The notes under the pieces: model-generated | The model's input: only the letters and a program-made list of their open reading frames with translations | Told to the model about the DNA's origin: nothing | Databases searched by the model: none | NCBI GenBank assembly: GCA_037444685.1 | Contig: JBBILX010000009.1 | Coordinates: 86,589 to 150,588, forward strand | DNA length: 64,000 bases | Direction of reading: 5' to 3' | Source of the DNA: UBA964 sp037444685 | GTDB taxonomy: Bacteria; Pseudomonadota; Gammaproteobacteria; Steroidobacterales; Steroidobacteraceae | Program-made: the position numbers and the translations under genes | Shown: positions 1 to 8,564 of the stretch, one piece after another | Position numbering within the stretch: position 1 is the stretch's first letter | Layout of the letters: the number at the start of each line of letters is the position of its first letter

Positions 1-94
1 GGGCGCCGGGCAGGGTCTCGAGCAGCGGCCAGCGGAAGTCGCCGGCGGCCTCGCGTGGCCCGGGTGCGAACGGTTCGACCTCGAAGCTCGTCAT
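1..94 (-). CDS. glnD: Probable GlnD (PII uridylyltransferase), N-terminal fragment
   Basis: Leftward reading frame that starts with ATG at 94 and runs off the window edge. Only about 31 codons are visible (MTSFEVEPFAPG...), with no diagnostic motif. The ATG overlaps the map stop codon as TGATG, so the two genes look translationally coupled. The name rests on context: in Escherichia coli and many gammaproteobacteria glnD directly follows map, opposite rpsB-tsf. GlnD uridylylates and deuridylylates PII proteins in nitrogen sensing. Another gene in this position cannot be excluded from 31 codons. Confidence 0.5.
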   Translation of the reverse strand, partial: MTSFEVEPFAPGPREAAGDFRWPLLETLPGA

Positions 95-900
95 CAGCCA
101 GTGGCTCCGAGCGCCGCCAGCGTGGTCCGCCGCACCGGCGCGCCGCGGCGGCCGAGCGTCAGCACCTCGACGCCGCTGCCCGTCACGAGCACCGTGTGCT
201 CCCACTGCGCCGAGAGTGAATGGTCACGCGTCACCACGGTCCAGCCGTCCGGCAGCAGGCGCACGTGGCGCTTGCCGGCGTTGATCATCGGTTCGATCGT
301 GAAGGTCATGCCGGGGCGCAGCTCGATGCCGACTCCGGGCTCGCCGTAGTGCAGGACCTGCGGATCCTCGTGATAGACGCGTCCGATGCCGTGACCGCAG
401 TACTCGCGCACGACCGAGAAGTGATGCGACTCGACGAAGCTCTGTATGGCGTGTCCGATGTCGCCGAGCCTGGCCCCTGGCCGGACCATCTCGATGCCGC
501 GCCACATCGCCTCGAAGCAGGTTTCGACGAGTTTGCGGGCGTGCGGCGTCGGGGTGCCGACGAAGTACATCCGGCTCGTGTCGCCGTGGTAGCCGTTGTG
601 GATCACGGTGACGTCGATGTTGACGATGTCGCCGGCCTTCAGACGCCTGTCATCCGGAATGCCGTGGCAGACGACGTGATTGACCGACGTGCAGATCGTC
701 TTGGGGAAGCCGCGGTAGTTGAGGTTGGCCGGCACGGCCTTCTGGACCTTGACGATGTGGTCGTGGCAGATCCGGTCGAGCTCGGCGGTCGTGACGCCCG
801 GCACCACGTGGTCGGTGATCACGTCGAGGACCTCGGCGGCGAGCCGACCGGCTTCGCGCATCCACTGCTGTTCCTCGGCGGTCTTGATCGTCACGGGCAT
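94..900 (-). CDS. map: Methionine aminopeptidase type I
   Basis: Removes the initiator methionine from nascent cytosolic proteins. The protein is 268 aa, close to the 264 aa of E. coli Map. The dinuclear metal site is visible: Asp96 (NIDVTV), Asp107 (GYHGDTSR), His170 (CGHGIG), a Glu in FTIEPM and a Glu in QWEHT, with the substrate-site His79 in VCHGIP. The ATG at 900 (MPVTIKTAEE) is chosen because it matches the family N-terminus; a longer frame upstream has no family sequence. It diverges from rpsB across a 200-bp promoter region and overlaps the downstream gene by 1 nt. Confidence 0.97.
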   Translation of the reverse strand: MPVTIKTAEEQQWMREAGRLAAEVLDVITDHVVPGVTTAELDRICHDHIVKVQKAVPANLNYRGFPKTICTSVNHVVCHGIPDDRRLKAGDIVNIDVTVIHNGYHGDTSRMYFVGTPTPHARKLVETCFEAMWRGIEMVRPGARLGDIGHAIQSFVESHHFSVVREYCGHGIGRVYHEDPQVLHYGEPGVGIELRPGMTFTIEPMINAGKRHVRLLPDGWTVVTRDHSLSAQWEHTVLVTGSGVEVLTLGRRGAPVRRTTLAALGATG

Positions 901-950
901 GGGGCTTCCGCTGCGCCCGATCGCCCTGCCAGGCGGGTCGGCGTAAGGCG

Positions 951-979
951 TTGTTCGGACGGGAACTTCATGGTATAAA
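951..979 (+). promoter_or_regulatory. Sigma-70-type promoter of rpsB-tsf
   Basis: TTGTTC (951-956), a 17-nt spacer and TATAAA (974-979) make a near-consensus promoter. Transcription would start near 985 and give a 5' leader of roughly 115 nt before rpsB. On the opposite strand TTGCCA (998-993) and TATACC (977-972), separated by 15 nt, could be an overlapping divergent promoter for map. That one is weaker because the spacer is short. Confidence 0.75.
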
Positions 980-1022
980 GCGCGGCCTTTTTTGGCAACG
1001 AAACCACACGCGCATCGACACA

Positions 1023-1066
1023 CCGCTGGCTGGGTGTTCCGGAGTCCGCTCCGGGATGGCCAGCGG
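1023..1066 (+). promoter_or_regulatory. Structured rpsB mRNA leader (probable S2 autoregulation site)
   Basis: Within the untranslated leader, CCGCTGGC (1023-1030) pairs perfectly with GCCAGCGG (1059-1066). It encloses a second perfect stem, CCGGAG (1039-1044) with CTCCGG (1049-1054), closed by a TCCG loop. Ribosomal protein S2 is known to repress rpsB-tsf by binding the rpsB leader in gammaproteobacteria. That this structure does so here is inference. The rpsB ribosome-binding site, AGGAG at 1091-1095, lies 25 nt downstream. Confidence 0.6.
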
Positions 1067-1100
1067 GATGCGCGGAGGCCCAACCCGACAGGAGTCGACA

Positions 1101-2081
1101 ATGCCCAGCGTGTCCATGCGACAGATGCTGGAGGCGGGTGTTCATTTCGGACATCAGACCCGCTTCTGGAACCCGAAGATGGCCGATTACATCTTCGGCG
1201 AACGCAACAAGATCCATATCATCAATCTCGAGAAGACGGCGCCGCTGCTCGCGGAGGCGGTGAGCTTCGTCAAGCAGGTGGTCGCCGATGGCGGCCGCGT
1301 GCTGTTCGTCGGCACCAAGCGCTCGGCGCGCGAGGCCATCCAGAAGGAAGCGACGCGCTGCGACATGCCGTACGTGAACCAGCGCTGGCTCGGCGGCATG
1401 CTGACGAACTTCAAGACCATCCGCCAGTCCGTCAAACGCCTCGCCGACCTGGCCGAGATGAAGGCCAACGGCACGCTCGACAAGCGCGGCAAGAAGGAGG
1501 CGACCATGCTCCGCCGCGAGATGGACAAGCTCGAGCGCAGCCTCGGTGGCATCAAGAACATGGAGTCGCTGCCGGACGCGCTGTTCGTCATCGATGTCGG
1601 TCACGAGCGGATTGCAGTCCACGAGGCCAAGAAGCTCGGCATTCCCGTCGTGGCGATCGTCGATACCAACTGCTCTCCCGACGACATCGATTACGTCGTG
1701 CCCGGCAACGACGACGCCATGCGTGCGGTCCAGCTGTATGCCTCGGCAATGGCGGACGCGGTCATTGAAGGCCGCGAGTCGCTGCCGACGGTGGCGGTCG
1801 GCGAAGACGAATTCGTCGAACTCGATGAGCAGGGAAATCCCAAGCCGCGCACTGGCCGCGGCAAGCCGCGCCGCGAGGCTACCGTGCGCACTGCGCGCAA
1901 GCCGGCGCCGGCCCTACGGCGACGCCCGGCGATCGCCCCGGCAATAGCCGACGAGGCCGGTGAGGAGGACGGCGCGGATCTCGACGCCGGGCCCGAGGCT
2001 GGCGAGGCGGCTTCCGACAACGAACGCTCCGCAACGCGCCGGCGTCCATCGACAGGCGGCGCATCGCGCCGCCGCTCCTGA
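1101..2081 (+). CDS. rpsB: 30S ribosomal protein S2
   Basis: Ribosomal protein S2 of the small subunit, located at the head/platform junction. The N-terminus (MRQMLEAGVHFGHQTRFWNP) and the conserved NQRWLGGMLTNF segment are typical. The start is the ATG at 1101, placed 5 nt after AGGAG. At 326 aa it is about 85 residues longer than E. coli S2 (241 aa). The family core ends near residue 240 and is followed by a low-complexity tail rich in Arg, Ala, Pro, Glu and Asp that finishes with RRRS. The tail is read in frame without interruption. It precedes tsf by 14 nt in the usual operon. Confidence 0.97.
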   Translation: MPSVSMRQMLEAGVHFGHQTRFWNPKMADYIFGERNKIHIINLEKTAPLLAEAVSFVKQVVADGGRVLFVGTKRSAREAIQKEATRCDMPYVNQRWLGGMLTNFKTIRQSVKRLADLAEMKANGTLDKRGKKEATMLRREMDKLERSLGGIKNMESLPDALFVIDVGHERIAVHEAKKLGIPVVAIVDTNCSPDDIDYVVPGNDDAMRAVQLYASAMADAVIEGRESLPTVAVGEDEFVELDEQGNPKPRTGRGKPRREATVRTARKPAPALRRRPAIAPAIADEAGEEDGADLDAGPEAGEAASDNERSATRRRPSTGGASRRRS

Positions 2082-2095
2082 TTCGAGGGCTCCGC

Positions 2096-3001
2096 ATGTG
2101 TATTACCGCTGAACAGGTCAAGCAGCTCCGCGAGCGCACGGGCGCGGGCATGATGGAATGCAAGAAAGCCCTGGTGGAGGCCGGCGGCGACATCGATGCC
2201 GCCGCGGAGCTGCTGCGCAAGCAGGGCATCGCCAAGGCCGACAAGAAGTCGGCGCGCATCGCCGCGGAGGGCGTGCTCGCGCTCGCCCGTTCCAGCGACG
2301 GCCGCCAGGGCGCGATCGTCGAAATCAACTGCGAGACGGATTTCGTGGCGCGCGAAGCGGATTTCCGTGCGTTCGCCGACGAGGTGGCGCGGGTCGCGCT
2401 CGACAGGCACCCCCCTAGCGTCGAGGCCCTGCTCGGCGCGCCCCTCGGGTCAGGGGAGACGATCGACGAACGCCGCAGGGCACTGGTCGCCAAGATCGGC
2501 GAGAACATCAACGTCCGCCGGCTGGTCGTTCTCGAGGCGCCGACCGCGCTCGGCGCCTACCTGCATGGGACCCGCATCGGCGCGCTGGTGGCGGTGGAAG
2601 GGGGCGACGCGGCGCTGGCCCACGACCTCGCGATGCATGTAGCGGCTGCCAACCCGCGCTATACGAGCCCCGCCGACGTACCGGCCGACGTCGTCGCCAA
2701 GGAGCGGGAGATCGAGACCGAGAAGGCCAGGGCCGAGGGCAAGCCGCCCGAGATCGTCGCGAAGATGATCGAGGGCCGCCTGCGCAAGACCTTCAACGAG
2801 ATCTCGCTGCTCGGGCAGGCCTTCGTCAAGGATCCCGATCAGACCGTCGAGAAGCTGCTGAAGGCTGCAGGGGCCAGCGTCAAGGCCTTCGCGCGCCTCG
2901 AGGTCGGTGCCGGCATCGAGAAGAAACAGGACGACTTCGTCGGTGAGGTCATGGCCCAGGTCAAGGCCAGTTCGGGCGCCCAGCCCCCCGGCGCGCACTG
3001 A
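2096..3001 (+). CDS. tsf: Elongation factor Ts
   Basis: Guanine-nucleotide exchange factor for EF-Tu. It is 301 aa. The N-terminal UBA-like domain (VKQLRERTGAGMMECKKAL, residues 7-25) and the EF-Tu contact motif TDFVARE near residue 80 are clear. A Cys at position 2 (MCITAEQ) is slightly unusual. It is co-transcribed with rpsB and closed by an intrinsic terminator at 3041-3066. Confidence 0.97.
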   Translation: MCITAEQVKQLRERTGAGMMECKKALVEAGGDIDAAAELLRKQGIAKADKKSARIAAEGVLALARSSDGRQGAIVEINCETDFVAREADFRAFADEVARVALDRHPPSVEALLGAPLGSGETIDERRRALVAKIGENINVRRLVVLEAPTALGAYLHGTRIGALVAVEGGDAALAHDLAMHVAAANPRYTSPADVPADVVAKEREIETEKARAEGKPPEIVAKMIEGRLRKTFNEISLLGQAFVKDPDQTVEKLLKAAGASVKAFARLEVGAGIEKKQDDFVGEVMAQVKASSGAQPPGAH

Positions 3002-3040
3002 CCGCGCCTCGGCATGGACTTGGAAGACCGCGATAATGTG

Positions 3041-3066
3041 AACCCCGCTCCGGCGGGGTTCTTTTC
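3041..3066 (+). terminator. Intrinsic terminator between tsf and pyrH
   Basis: A perfect 8-bp stem, AACCCCGC (3041-3048) with GCGGGGTT (3053-3060), has a TCCG loop and is followed by CTTTTC. It lies 40 nt after the tsf stop and 12 nt before pyrH. It should end or attenuate the rpsB-tsf transcript, leaving pyrH-frr either on read-through or on an unrecognised promoter. Confidence 0.85.
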
Positions 3067-3078
3067 AGGGGGAGTGGC

Positions 3079-3804
3079 ATGAGAGGAAAGCCGGGCCGTT
3101 ACAAGCGGATCCTCGTCAAGCTGTCGGGCGAAGCACTGATGGGCGAGGCCGATTATGGTATCGATCCCGCCGTGCTCAAGCGCATCGCCCAGGAGTTCCA
3201 CGAACTGCTTGGCATGGGTGTACAGGTCGCGGTGGTGATCGGCGGCGGCAACATCTTCCGCGGTGCGGGGCTTGCGCGCGCCGGCATGGACCGCGTGACG
3301 GCCGACCAGATGGGCATGCTCGCGACAGTGATGAACTGCCTCGCGATGCAGGACGCGCTCGAATCGATCGGCTGCTACGCGCGCGTGATGTCCGCGATCC
3401 GGATCAACGAGGTCTGCGAGGACTACATCCGCCGACGCGCCGTGCGTCACCTCGAGAAGGGGCGTATCGTGCTGTTCGCGGCCGGCACCGGCAATCCGTT
3501 CTTCACGACCGACACGGCGGCCTCGCTGCGCGCGATCGAGATCGGGGCGGACCTGCTGCTCAAGGCGACCAAGGTCAACGGCATCTACTCCGCCGACCCG
3601 ATCAGGGATCCATCGGCGGTCCGGTACGCGCGGCTGACCTTCGACCGTGTGCTCGACGAGCGGCTCAACGTCATGGACCAGACGGCCATCGTGATGTGCC
3701 GCGACAACAACCTGCCGCTGCAGGTCTTCAACCTGCACAATGCGGGCGACCTGCTGCGCATCGTGGCGGGCGAGGACATCGGCACCGTTGTCACCAGGGA
3801 CTGA
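3079..3804 (+). CDS. pyrH: UMP kinase
   Basis: Phosphorylates UMP to UDP in pyrimidine nucleotide synthesis. It is 241 aa, the same length as E. coli PyrH, with the amino-acid-kinase fold. Visible motifs are KLSGEALMG near the N-terminus, the glycine-rich GGGNIFRG, the TADQMGMLATVMN segment and TGNPFFTTDTAA of the nucleotide site. The ATG at 3079 follows AGGGGGAG. It precedes frr by 36 nt, the conserved order pyrH-frr. Confidence 0.97.
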   Translation: MRGKPGRYKRILVKLSGEALMGEADYGIDPAVLKRIAQEFHELLGMGVQVAVVIGGGNIFRGAGLARAGMDRVTADQMGMLATVMNCLAMQDALESIGCYARVMSAIRINEVCEDYIRRRAVRHLEKGRIVLFAAGTGNPFFTTDTAASLRAIEIGADLLLKATKVNGIYSADPIRDPSAVRYARLTFDRVLDERLNVMDQTAIVMCRDNNLPLQVFNLHNAGDLLRIVAGEDIGTVVTRD

Positions 3805-3840
3805 TGCGAATCAGGGCCGGCGCCGGCCCGGGAGACCCAG

Positions 3841-4398
3841 ATGCTCGACGACATCAAGAAGGATTGCTCCTTACGCATGGCGAAGTGCGTGCAGAGCTTC
3901 ACGGCCGACCTCAAGAAGCTGCGCACGGGGCGGGCGCATCCGAGCCTCGTCGAGCACCTGAAGGTCGATTACTACGGCACCGAGACGCCGCTGAACCAGG
4001 TCGCCAACATCAGCATCGAGGATGCGCGTACGATCGTCATCACGCCCTGGGACAAGCAGGCTGTGCAGGCGGTCGAGAAGGCGGTCTTCAAGTCAGACCT
4101 CGGGCTCACGCCCATGACGGCCGGCACCGTGATCCGGGTGCCACTGCCCCCGCTCACCGAGGAGCGCCGCCGCGACATCATCAAGGTCGTGCGCCACGAG
4201 GCCGAGAACGCCCGCGTGGCGGTGCGCAACGTGCGTCGCGACGTGCTCAACGACCTCAAGGATATGCTCAAGGAGAAGCTGATCTCCCAGGACGACGACA
4301 AGCGCGCGCAGGAGGAGATCCAGAAGCTCACCGACAAGCACGTCGCGGAGATCGATCAGGCGCTCGCGGCCAAGGAAAAGGAGATCATGCAGGTCTGA
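3841..4398 (+). CDS. frr: Ribosome recycling factor
   Basis: Splits post-termination ribosomes together with EF-G. It is 185 aa, exactly the E. coli length. Family hallmarks are LRTGRAHPSLVEHL near residue 30, the ETPLNQVANI segment, LPPLTEERR and the helical C-terminus ending in the ALAAKEKEIMQV repeat. It starts at the ATG at 3841 after GGGAGA and is followed after 35 nt by uppS. Confidence 0.97.
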   Translation: MLDDIKKDCSLRMAKCVQSFTADLKKLRTGRAHPSLVEHLKVDYYGTETPLNQVANISIEDARTIVITPWDKQAVQAVEKAVFKSDLGLTPMTAGTVIRVPLPPLTEERRRDIIKVVRHEAENARVAVRNVRRDVLNDLKDMLKEKLISQDDDKRAQEEIQKLTDKHVAEIDQALAAKEKEIMQV

Positions 4399-4433
4399 GC
4401 GCGACGCCCCCGCAGCTCGGTCCGCAGGCGCTC

Positions 4434-5162
4434 ATGGCCTTGCCGCAACACATCGCCATCATCATGGACGGCAACGGCCGCTGGGCCGAGGCGCGCGGTA
4501 AGCCGCGCACGGCGGGGCACAAGGCCGGAATCGAGCCCGTGCGCATGTGTGTCCGCGAATGCGTGCGACGCGGCATCGGCGCGCTGACACTGTTCGCTTT
4601 CTCGAGCGAGAACTGGCGCCGGCCGGCACAGGAGGTCGCGACGCTGATGGGCCTGTTCGTCGAAGCGCTGGACCGCGAAGTGGACGAGTTGCATGCCAAC
4701 GGCGTCCGGCTGCGCATGATCGGCGCGCGGCACCAGCTGGCGGTCCGCCTTCAGCAGCGCGTGGCTGCGGCGGAGCAGCTGACCGCGGGCAATACGCGAC
4801 TGCGCCTGCAGGTCGCGGTCAGTTACGGCGGACGCTGGGACATCGTCGAGGCTTCGCGTGAGCTTGCACGCCAATGCGCGCGCGGCGAGCTGCGTCCGGA
4901 GGACATCGACGAGGAAGCGCTGTCGGCGCGGCTGCAACTCGACGACGTGCCCGACCCGGACCTGTTCATCCGCACGGGGGGAGAGCACAGGATCAGCAAC
5001 TTCCTGCTCTGGAACCTCGCCTACACCGAATTGTTCTTCTGCGACACCCTCTGGCCCGATTTCGGCATCGCCGACCTCGACGCTGCGCTCGCCGATTTCG
5101 CGAGCCGGGACCGCCGTTTCGGACTGACCGGCGATCAGCTCAGGATCAGGACCGGTGCTTAG
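4434..5162 (+). CDS. uppS: Undecaprenyl pyrophosphate synthase (cis-prenyltransferase)
   Basis: Condenses farnesyl diphosphate with isopentenyl diphosphate to make C55 undecaprenyl diphosphate, the carrier lipid for cell-wall and O-antigen synthesis. It is 242 aa. Cis-prenyltransferase motifs are HIAIIMDGNGRWA at the N-terminus (catalytic Asp), FSSENWRRP, and the C-terminal RTGGEHRISNFLLW. The ATG at 4434 gives the family N-terminus; the same frame stays open upstream only as a shadow of frr. It overlaps cdsA by 8 nt and opens the uppS-to-dnaE operon. Confidence 0.96.
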   Translation: MALPQHIAIIMDGNGRWAEARGKPRTAGHKAGIEPVRMCVRECVRRGIGALTLFAFSSENWRRPAQEVATLMGLFVEALDREVDELHANGVRLRMIGARHQLAVRLQQRVAAAEQLTAGNTRLRLQVAVSYGGRWDIVEASRELARQCARGELRPEDIDEEALSARLQLDDVPDPDLFIRTGGEHRISNFLLWNLAYTELFFCDTLWPDFGIADLDAALADFASRDRRFGLTGDQLRIRTGA

Positions 5163-5958
5163 GTCGCGGATCCTGACCGCGCTGGCGATGGCCGTCGTGC
5201 TGCTGACGGTGCTGCTGCTGCTGCCGCCGGCCGTCACCCTCGTGCTGCTGACCCTCGCCGTGCTGATTGGCGCCTGGGAATGGTCGGCATTCATTCGCGA
5301 CGCGGGTCGCGGTCTGCGCGTCGGCTACGTCGCGCTCGTCGCGGCGCTCCTCGCGCTGGCCTGGGACTATTGCAGCGAACGCGCGGCGCTGCGCGTCATG
5401 CTGATGCTGACGGCCGTGTGGTGGCTCGTGGCGCTCGCGTGGATCACGCTGGCGCCCCAGCGCGTGGCGCCATGGTCGGCGGCACTGGCTGGAGTCTGCG
5501 CCCTGGTGCCTGCCTGGGTAGCGCTCGCGCAGTTGCGTCACGCGGGAGTCGCCGGCGGCGAGTGGACGCTGTACGCGCTCGTGCTGATCGTGGCCGCGGA
5601 CACTGGCGCGTTCTTTGCGGGCCGGCGCTTCGGACGCGTCAAGCTCGCGCCGCGCGTTTCCCCGGCCAAGACCTGGGAGGGCGTGATCGGCGGCGTACTG
5701 CTCGCGCTGCTCGCCGGGCTGGCGGGGGCCGCCTACTTCGCCGTGCCCACGCTGCCGTTCGTCGCCGTCGCGCTCGCGACCGCCACGTTCTCGGTCGTCG
5801 GTGACCTGACCGAGAGTCTGCTCAAGCGTGCGGCCGGCGTGAAGGACAGCGGGCATCTGTTCCCCGGGCACGGCGGCATGCTCGATCGACTGGACAGCAT
5901 CGTGGCCGGTGCACCGGTGTTCGTGCTCGGTCTGCTGCTGATCGGAGTGATGCCGTGA
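5155..5958 (+). CDS. cdsA: Phosphatidate cytidylyltransferase
   Basis: Makes CDP-diacylglycerol from phosphatidate and CTP at the inner membrane. It is 267 aa and very hydrophobic, with about seven to eight membrane segments. The CDP-diglyceride synthetase signature is present near the C-terminus: SPAKTWEGVIGG, then VKDSGHLFPGHGGMLDRLDS. It starts at a GTG (5155) inside the end of uppS and overlaps dxr by 4 nt (GTGA). Confidence 0.95.
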   Translation: MLRSRILTALAMAVVLLTVLLLLPPAVTLVLLTLAVLIGAWEWSAFIRDAGRGLRVGYVALVAALLALAWDYCSERAALRVMLMLTAVWWLVALAWITLAPQRVAPWSAALAGVCALVPAWVALAQLRHAGVAGGEWTLYALVLIVAADTGAFFAGRRFGRVKLAPRVSPAKTWEGVIGGVLLALLAGLAGAAYFAVPTLPFVAVALATATFSVVGDLTESLLKRAAGVKDSGHLFPGHGGMLDRLDSIVAGAPVFVLGLLLIGVMP

Positions 5959-7151
5959 TTGGCGTCTGCGTGCTCGGCTCGACGGGTTCGGTCGGCGAGA
6001 GCACGCTCGATGTCTGCGCGCGTCATCCCGACCGGTTTCGCGTCGTCGCGCTCGGCGCGCGCAACAATCACGTCAAGCTGCTCGAGCAGTGCGTGCGTTT
6101 CGTTCCCGAAGTCGTCGCGCTGGTCGAGCCGGCCGCGGCACTCGAGCTCACGCGCGAGCTCGAGCGCCGCCGACTCTCCACCCGGGTACTCGCCGGTGCG
6201 GCCGGACTGGCGGAACTCGCGCGTCTGCCGACCGTCGATTACGTGATGGCCGCCATCGTCGGCGCCGCCGGACTCGAGTCGACGCTCGCGGCGGCGCGTG
6301 CCGGCAAGCGGCTCATGCTGGCGAACAAGGAATCGCTGGTGATGTCCGGGCAACTGCTGATCGCCGCAGCGCGCGAGGGTCGGGCGACCCTGCTGCCGAT
6401 CGACAGCGAACACAACGCGATCTTCCAGTGCATGCCGCCGGGTTTCGAGGCAGGCCGGCCGCCGCTCGGCGTGCGCCGCATCCTGCTCACCGCATCGGGC
6501 GGGCCTTTTCTCGACTGGGATCTCGAGCGCCTGCGCGCGGCGACACCCGAGCAGGCGTGTGCGCATCCGAACTGGGTCATGGGGCGGAAGATCTCGGTCG
6601 ATTCTGCGACCCTGATGAACAAGGGCCTGGAGCTGATCGAGGCGCACCTCCTGTTCGGGCTGCCGCCGACGCAGATCGACATCGTCGTGCATCGACAGAG
6701 CATCATCCACTCGATGGTGGAATACGTCGATGGCTCCGTGCTCGCGCAGCTCGGCTCGCCGGACATGCGAACGCCGATTGCACACGCACTCGCCTGGCCG
6801 GAGCGGATCGGCTCCGGTGTACAATTCCTCGACCTGGTCAAGGTCGGGGCCCTCGATTTCCGCGCTCCTGACCCCGTCCGTTTCCGCTGCCTCGCGCTCG
6901 CGCAGCAGGCCGCGGCGGAAGGAGGGCTCGCCCCGGCCGTGCTCAATGCGGCCAACGAAGTGGCCGTGACGGCCTTCCTCGAGGGCAAGGTGAACTTTCT
7001 GGAGATTGCGACGGTCATTGATGCGGTGATGCAGCAGGACACCTGGCGTTTCGCCCCCTCCACGGCCGTCGGCCTCGAGACCGTGCTCGCTGCGGACGCG
7101 CTGGCCCGCGACGCGGCCCGCGCGGCCGTCACGGCGTTGGCGGACCGCTGA
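5955..7151 (+). CDS. dxr: 1-deoxy-D-xylulose 5-phosphate reductoisomerase
   Basis: NADPH-dependent step of the MEP isoprenoid pathway that forms 2-C-methyl-D-erythritol 4-phosphate. It is 398 aa, as in E. coli. The NADPH loop LGSTGSVGESTLDV opens the protein. The metal and substrate regions PIDSEHNAIFQ and KISVDSATLMNKGLELIEA follow. GTG start (5955) overlapping cdsA by 4 nt. Together with ispD and ispF further right, this window carries three MEP-pathway genes, which feed the adjacent uppS. Confidence 0.97.
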   Translation: MIGVCVLGSTGSVGESTLDVCARHPDRFRVVALGARNNHVKLLEQCVRFVPEVVALVEPAAALELTRELERRRLSTRVLAGAAGLAELARLPTVDYVMAAIVGAAGLESTLAAARAGKRLMLANKESLVMSGQLLIAAAREGRATLLPIDSEHNAIFQCMPPGFEAGRPPLGVRRILLTASGGPFLDWDLERLRAATPEQACAHPNWVMGRKISVDSATLMNKGLELIEAHLLFGLPPTQIDIVVHRQSIIHSMVEYVDGSVLAQLGSPDMRTPIAHALAWPERIGSGVQFLDLVKVGALDFRAPDPVRFRCLALAQQAAAEGGLAPAVLNAANEVAVTAFLEGKVNFLEIATVIDAVMQQDTWRFAPSTAVGLETVLAADALARDAARAAVTALADR

Positions 7152-7168
7152 GTGCATCGGGAGCTCGC

Positions 7169-8548
7169 GTGAGTCTCTTCTGGTACGCCATCTGGTTCCT
7201 GATTGCCGTGAGCCTGCTGGTCACGGTCCACGAATTCGGCCATTACTGGGTGGCTCGCAAGCTCGGCTTCAAGGTGCTGCGCTTCTCGGTGGGCTTCGGT
7301 CGACCGCTGTGGAGCCGCGTGGCCGGGGAGGACCGCACCGAATACGTGTTCGCGGCGCTGCCACTGGGCGGCTACGTCAAGCTGCTCGATGAACGCGAGG
7401 GTCCGGTCGCCGACGCCGAACTGCACCGCTCGTTCACACGCAAGCCGCCTTGGCAGCGCATCCTCGTGCTGCTGGCCGGACCGGCGTTCAACATCGGTTT
7501 TGCGATCCTGCTGCTCTGGGGCCTGCTCTGGATCGCCGGAGCCCCCGAGGTGCGCGCGGTGGTTGGCGACGTCACGCCCGACTCGATCGCGGATCGGGCC
7601 GGCCTCCAGCGCGGCGACGAGATCCTCACCCTCGACGGCGAGCCCGTGGACGGTCGCGCGGACGTGGTGCTCGGCCTCGTCGAATCGATGAGCGGTCGCG
7701 GCGTGGCGCAGCTGACGGTCCGTGCCCCCAACGGCGGCACGCGCGCCCTGACCCTACGCGTCGAAGACCCGCAGGTACGTCGTGCGCTGACCGAGCCGAG
7801 CGCGTTCTCGGGTGGGTTCGGCTTCCGCTTCTGGGAGCCGCCGCGGCCGGCCGTCATCGGTCGCGTACTGGCTGGCGGGCCGGCCGAGCGGGCCGGGCTG
7901 CAGAGTGGCGACCGCGTGCTCGCAATCGATGGCCAGCAGGTCGCCGACTTCACCTCGCTCGTCGAACTGGTCTCGGCGCGCCCGGACCGCGAGATCGTCG
8001 TCGAGTTCGAGCGCGGCGGCGTGAGCGGGCGCGTGCGGCTGCGGACCGAAGCGGATCGGATCGACGGCGTCGACGTAGGCCGCATCCGCGTCGAGACACC
8101 GCCACCCGCACCGCTGCCCGCCGAGATGCTGGTCCGCAAGACTTTTGGACCGGTCGAGGCGCTCGTGCAGGCATCGATCCGCGCCTGGGACATGACCGTC
8201 CTGCAGGCGAAGATGTTCTGGCGCATGATCATGGGACAGGTATCGCTGAAGAACCTCTCGGGTCCGATCTCGATCGCCGAGTACGCGGGAGAATCCGCCC
8301 GCGGGGGGATCGCGGCGTTCATCGGTTTCCTCGTGCTCATATCGCTGTCGCTGGGCTTCCTGAACCTGCTGCCGATCCCCATCCTCGATGGGGGTCAGAT
8401 CCTCTATCAGCTCGCCGAGTGGGCCAAGGGCAGTCCGCTGTCCGAGCGCGTCCAGGCCCTTGGACAGCAGGTTGGCATCGCGCTGCTGCTGTTGCTGATG
8501 GGCGTGGCTCTGTTCAACGACGTGGCGCGGCAGTTCCAGCCCGGCTGA
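7169..8548 (+). CDS. rseP: Site-2 protease RseP
   Basis: Inner-membrane zinc metalloprotease that cleaves the anti-sigma factor RseA inside the membrane and so releases sigma-E. It is 459 aa. The zinc motif HEFGH is at residues 21-25 in the first membrane segment, two PDZ domains occupy roughly residues 115-305, and NLLPIPILDGG supplies the distal metal ligand near the C-terminus. GTG start at 7169, 17 nt after dxr. Its target RseA and sigma-E are encoded at the far right of this window. Confidence 0.96.
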   Translation: MSLFWYAIWFLIAVSLLVTVHEFGHYWVARKLGFKVLRFSVGFGRPLWSRVAGEDRTEYVFAALPLGGYVKLLDEREGPVADAELHRSFTRKPPWQRILVLLAGPAFNIGFAILLLWGLLWIAGAPEVRAVVGDVTPDSIADRAGLQRGDEILTLDGEPVDGRADVVLGLVESMSGRGVAQLTVRAPNGGTRALTLRVEDPQVRRALTEPSAFSGGFGFRFWEPPRPAVIGRVLAGGPAERAGLQSGDRVLAIDGQQVADFTSLVELVSARPDREIVVEFERGGVSGRVRLRTEADRIDGVDVGRIRVETPPPAPLPAEMLVRKTFGPVEALVQASIRAWDMTVLQAKMFWRMIMGQVSLKNLSGPISIAEYAGESARGGIAAFIGFLVLISLSLGFLNLLPIPILDGGQILYQLAEWAKGSPLSERVQALGQQVGIALLLLLMGVALFNDVARQFQPG

Positions 8549-8564
8549 TTCCGAGAGGTCTCGC

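Noticed and set aside
6819..6826. TACAAT box inside dxr as an rseP promoter
   Set aside because: No acceptable -35 at 16-18 nt and it is more than 340 nt from rseP, so it is probably chance.
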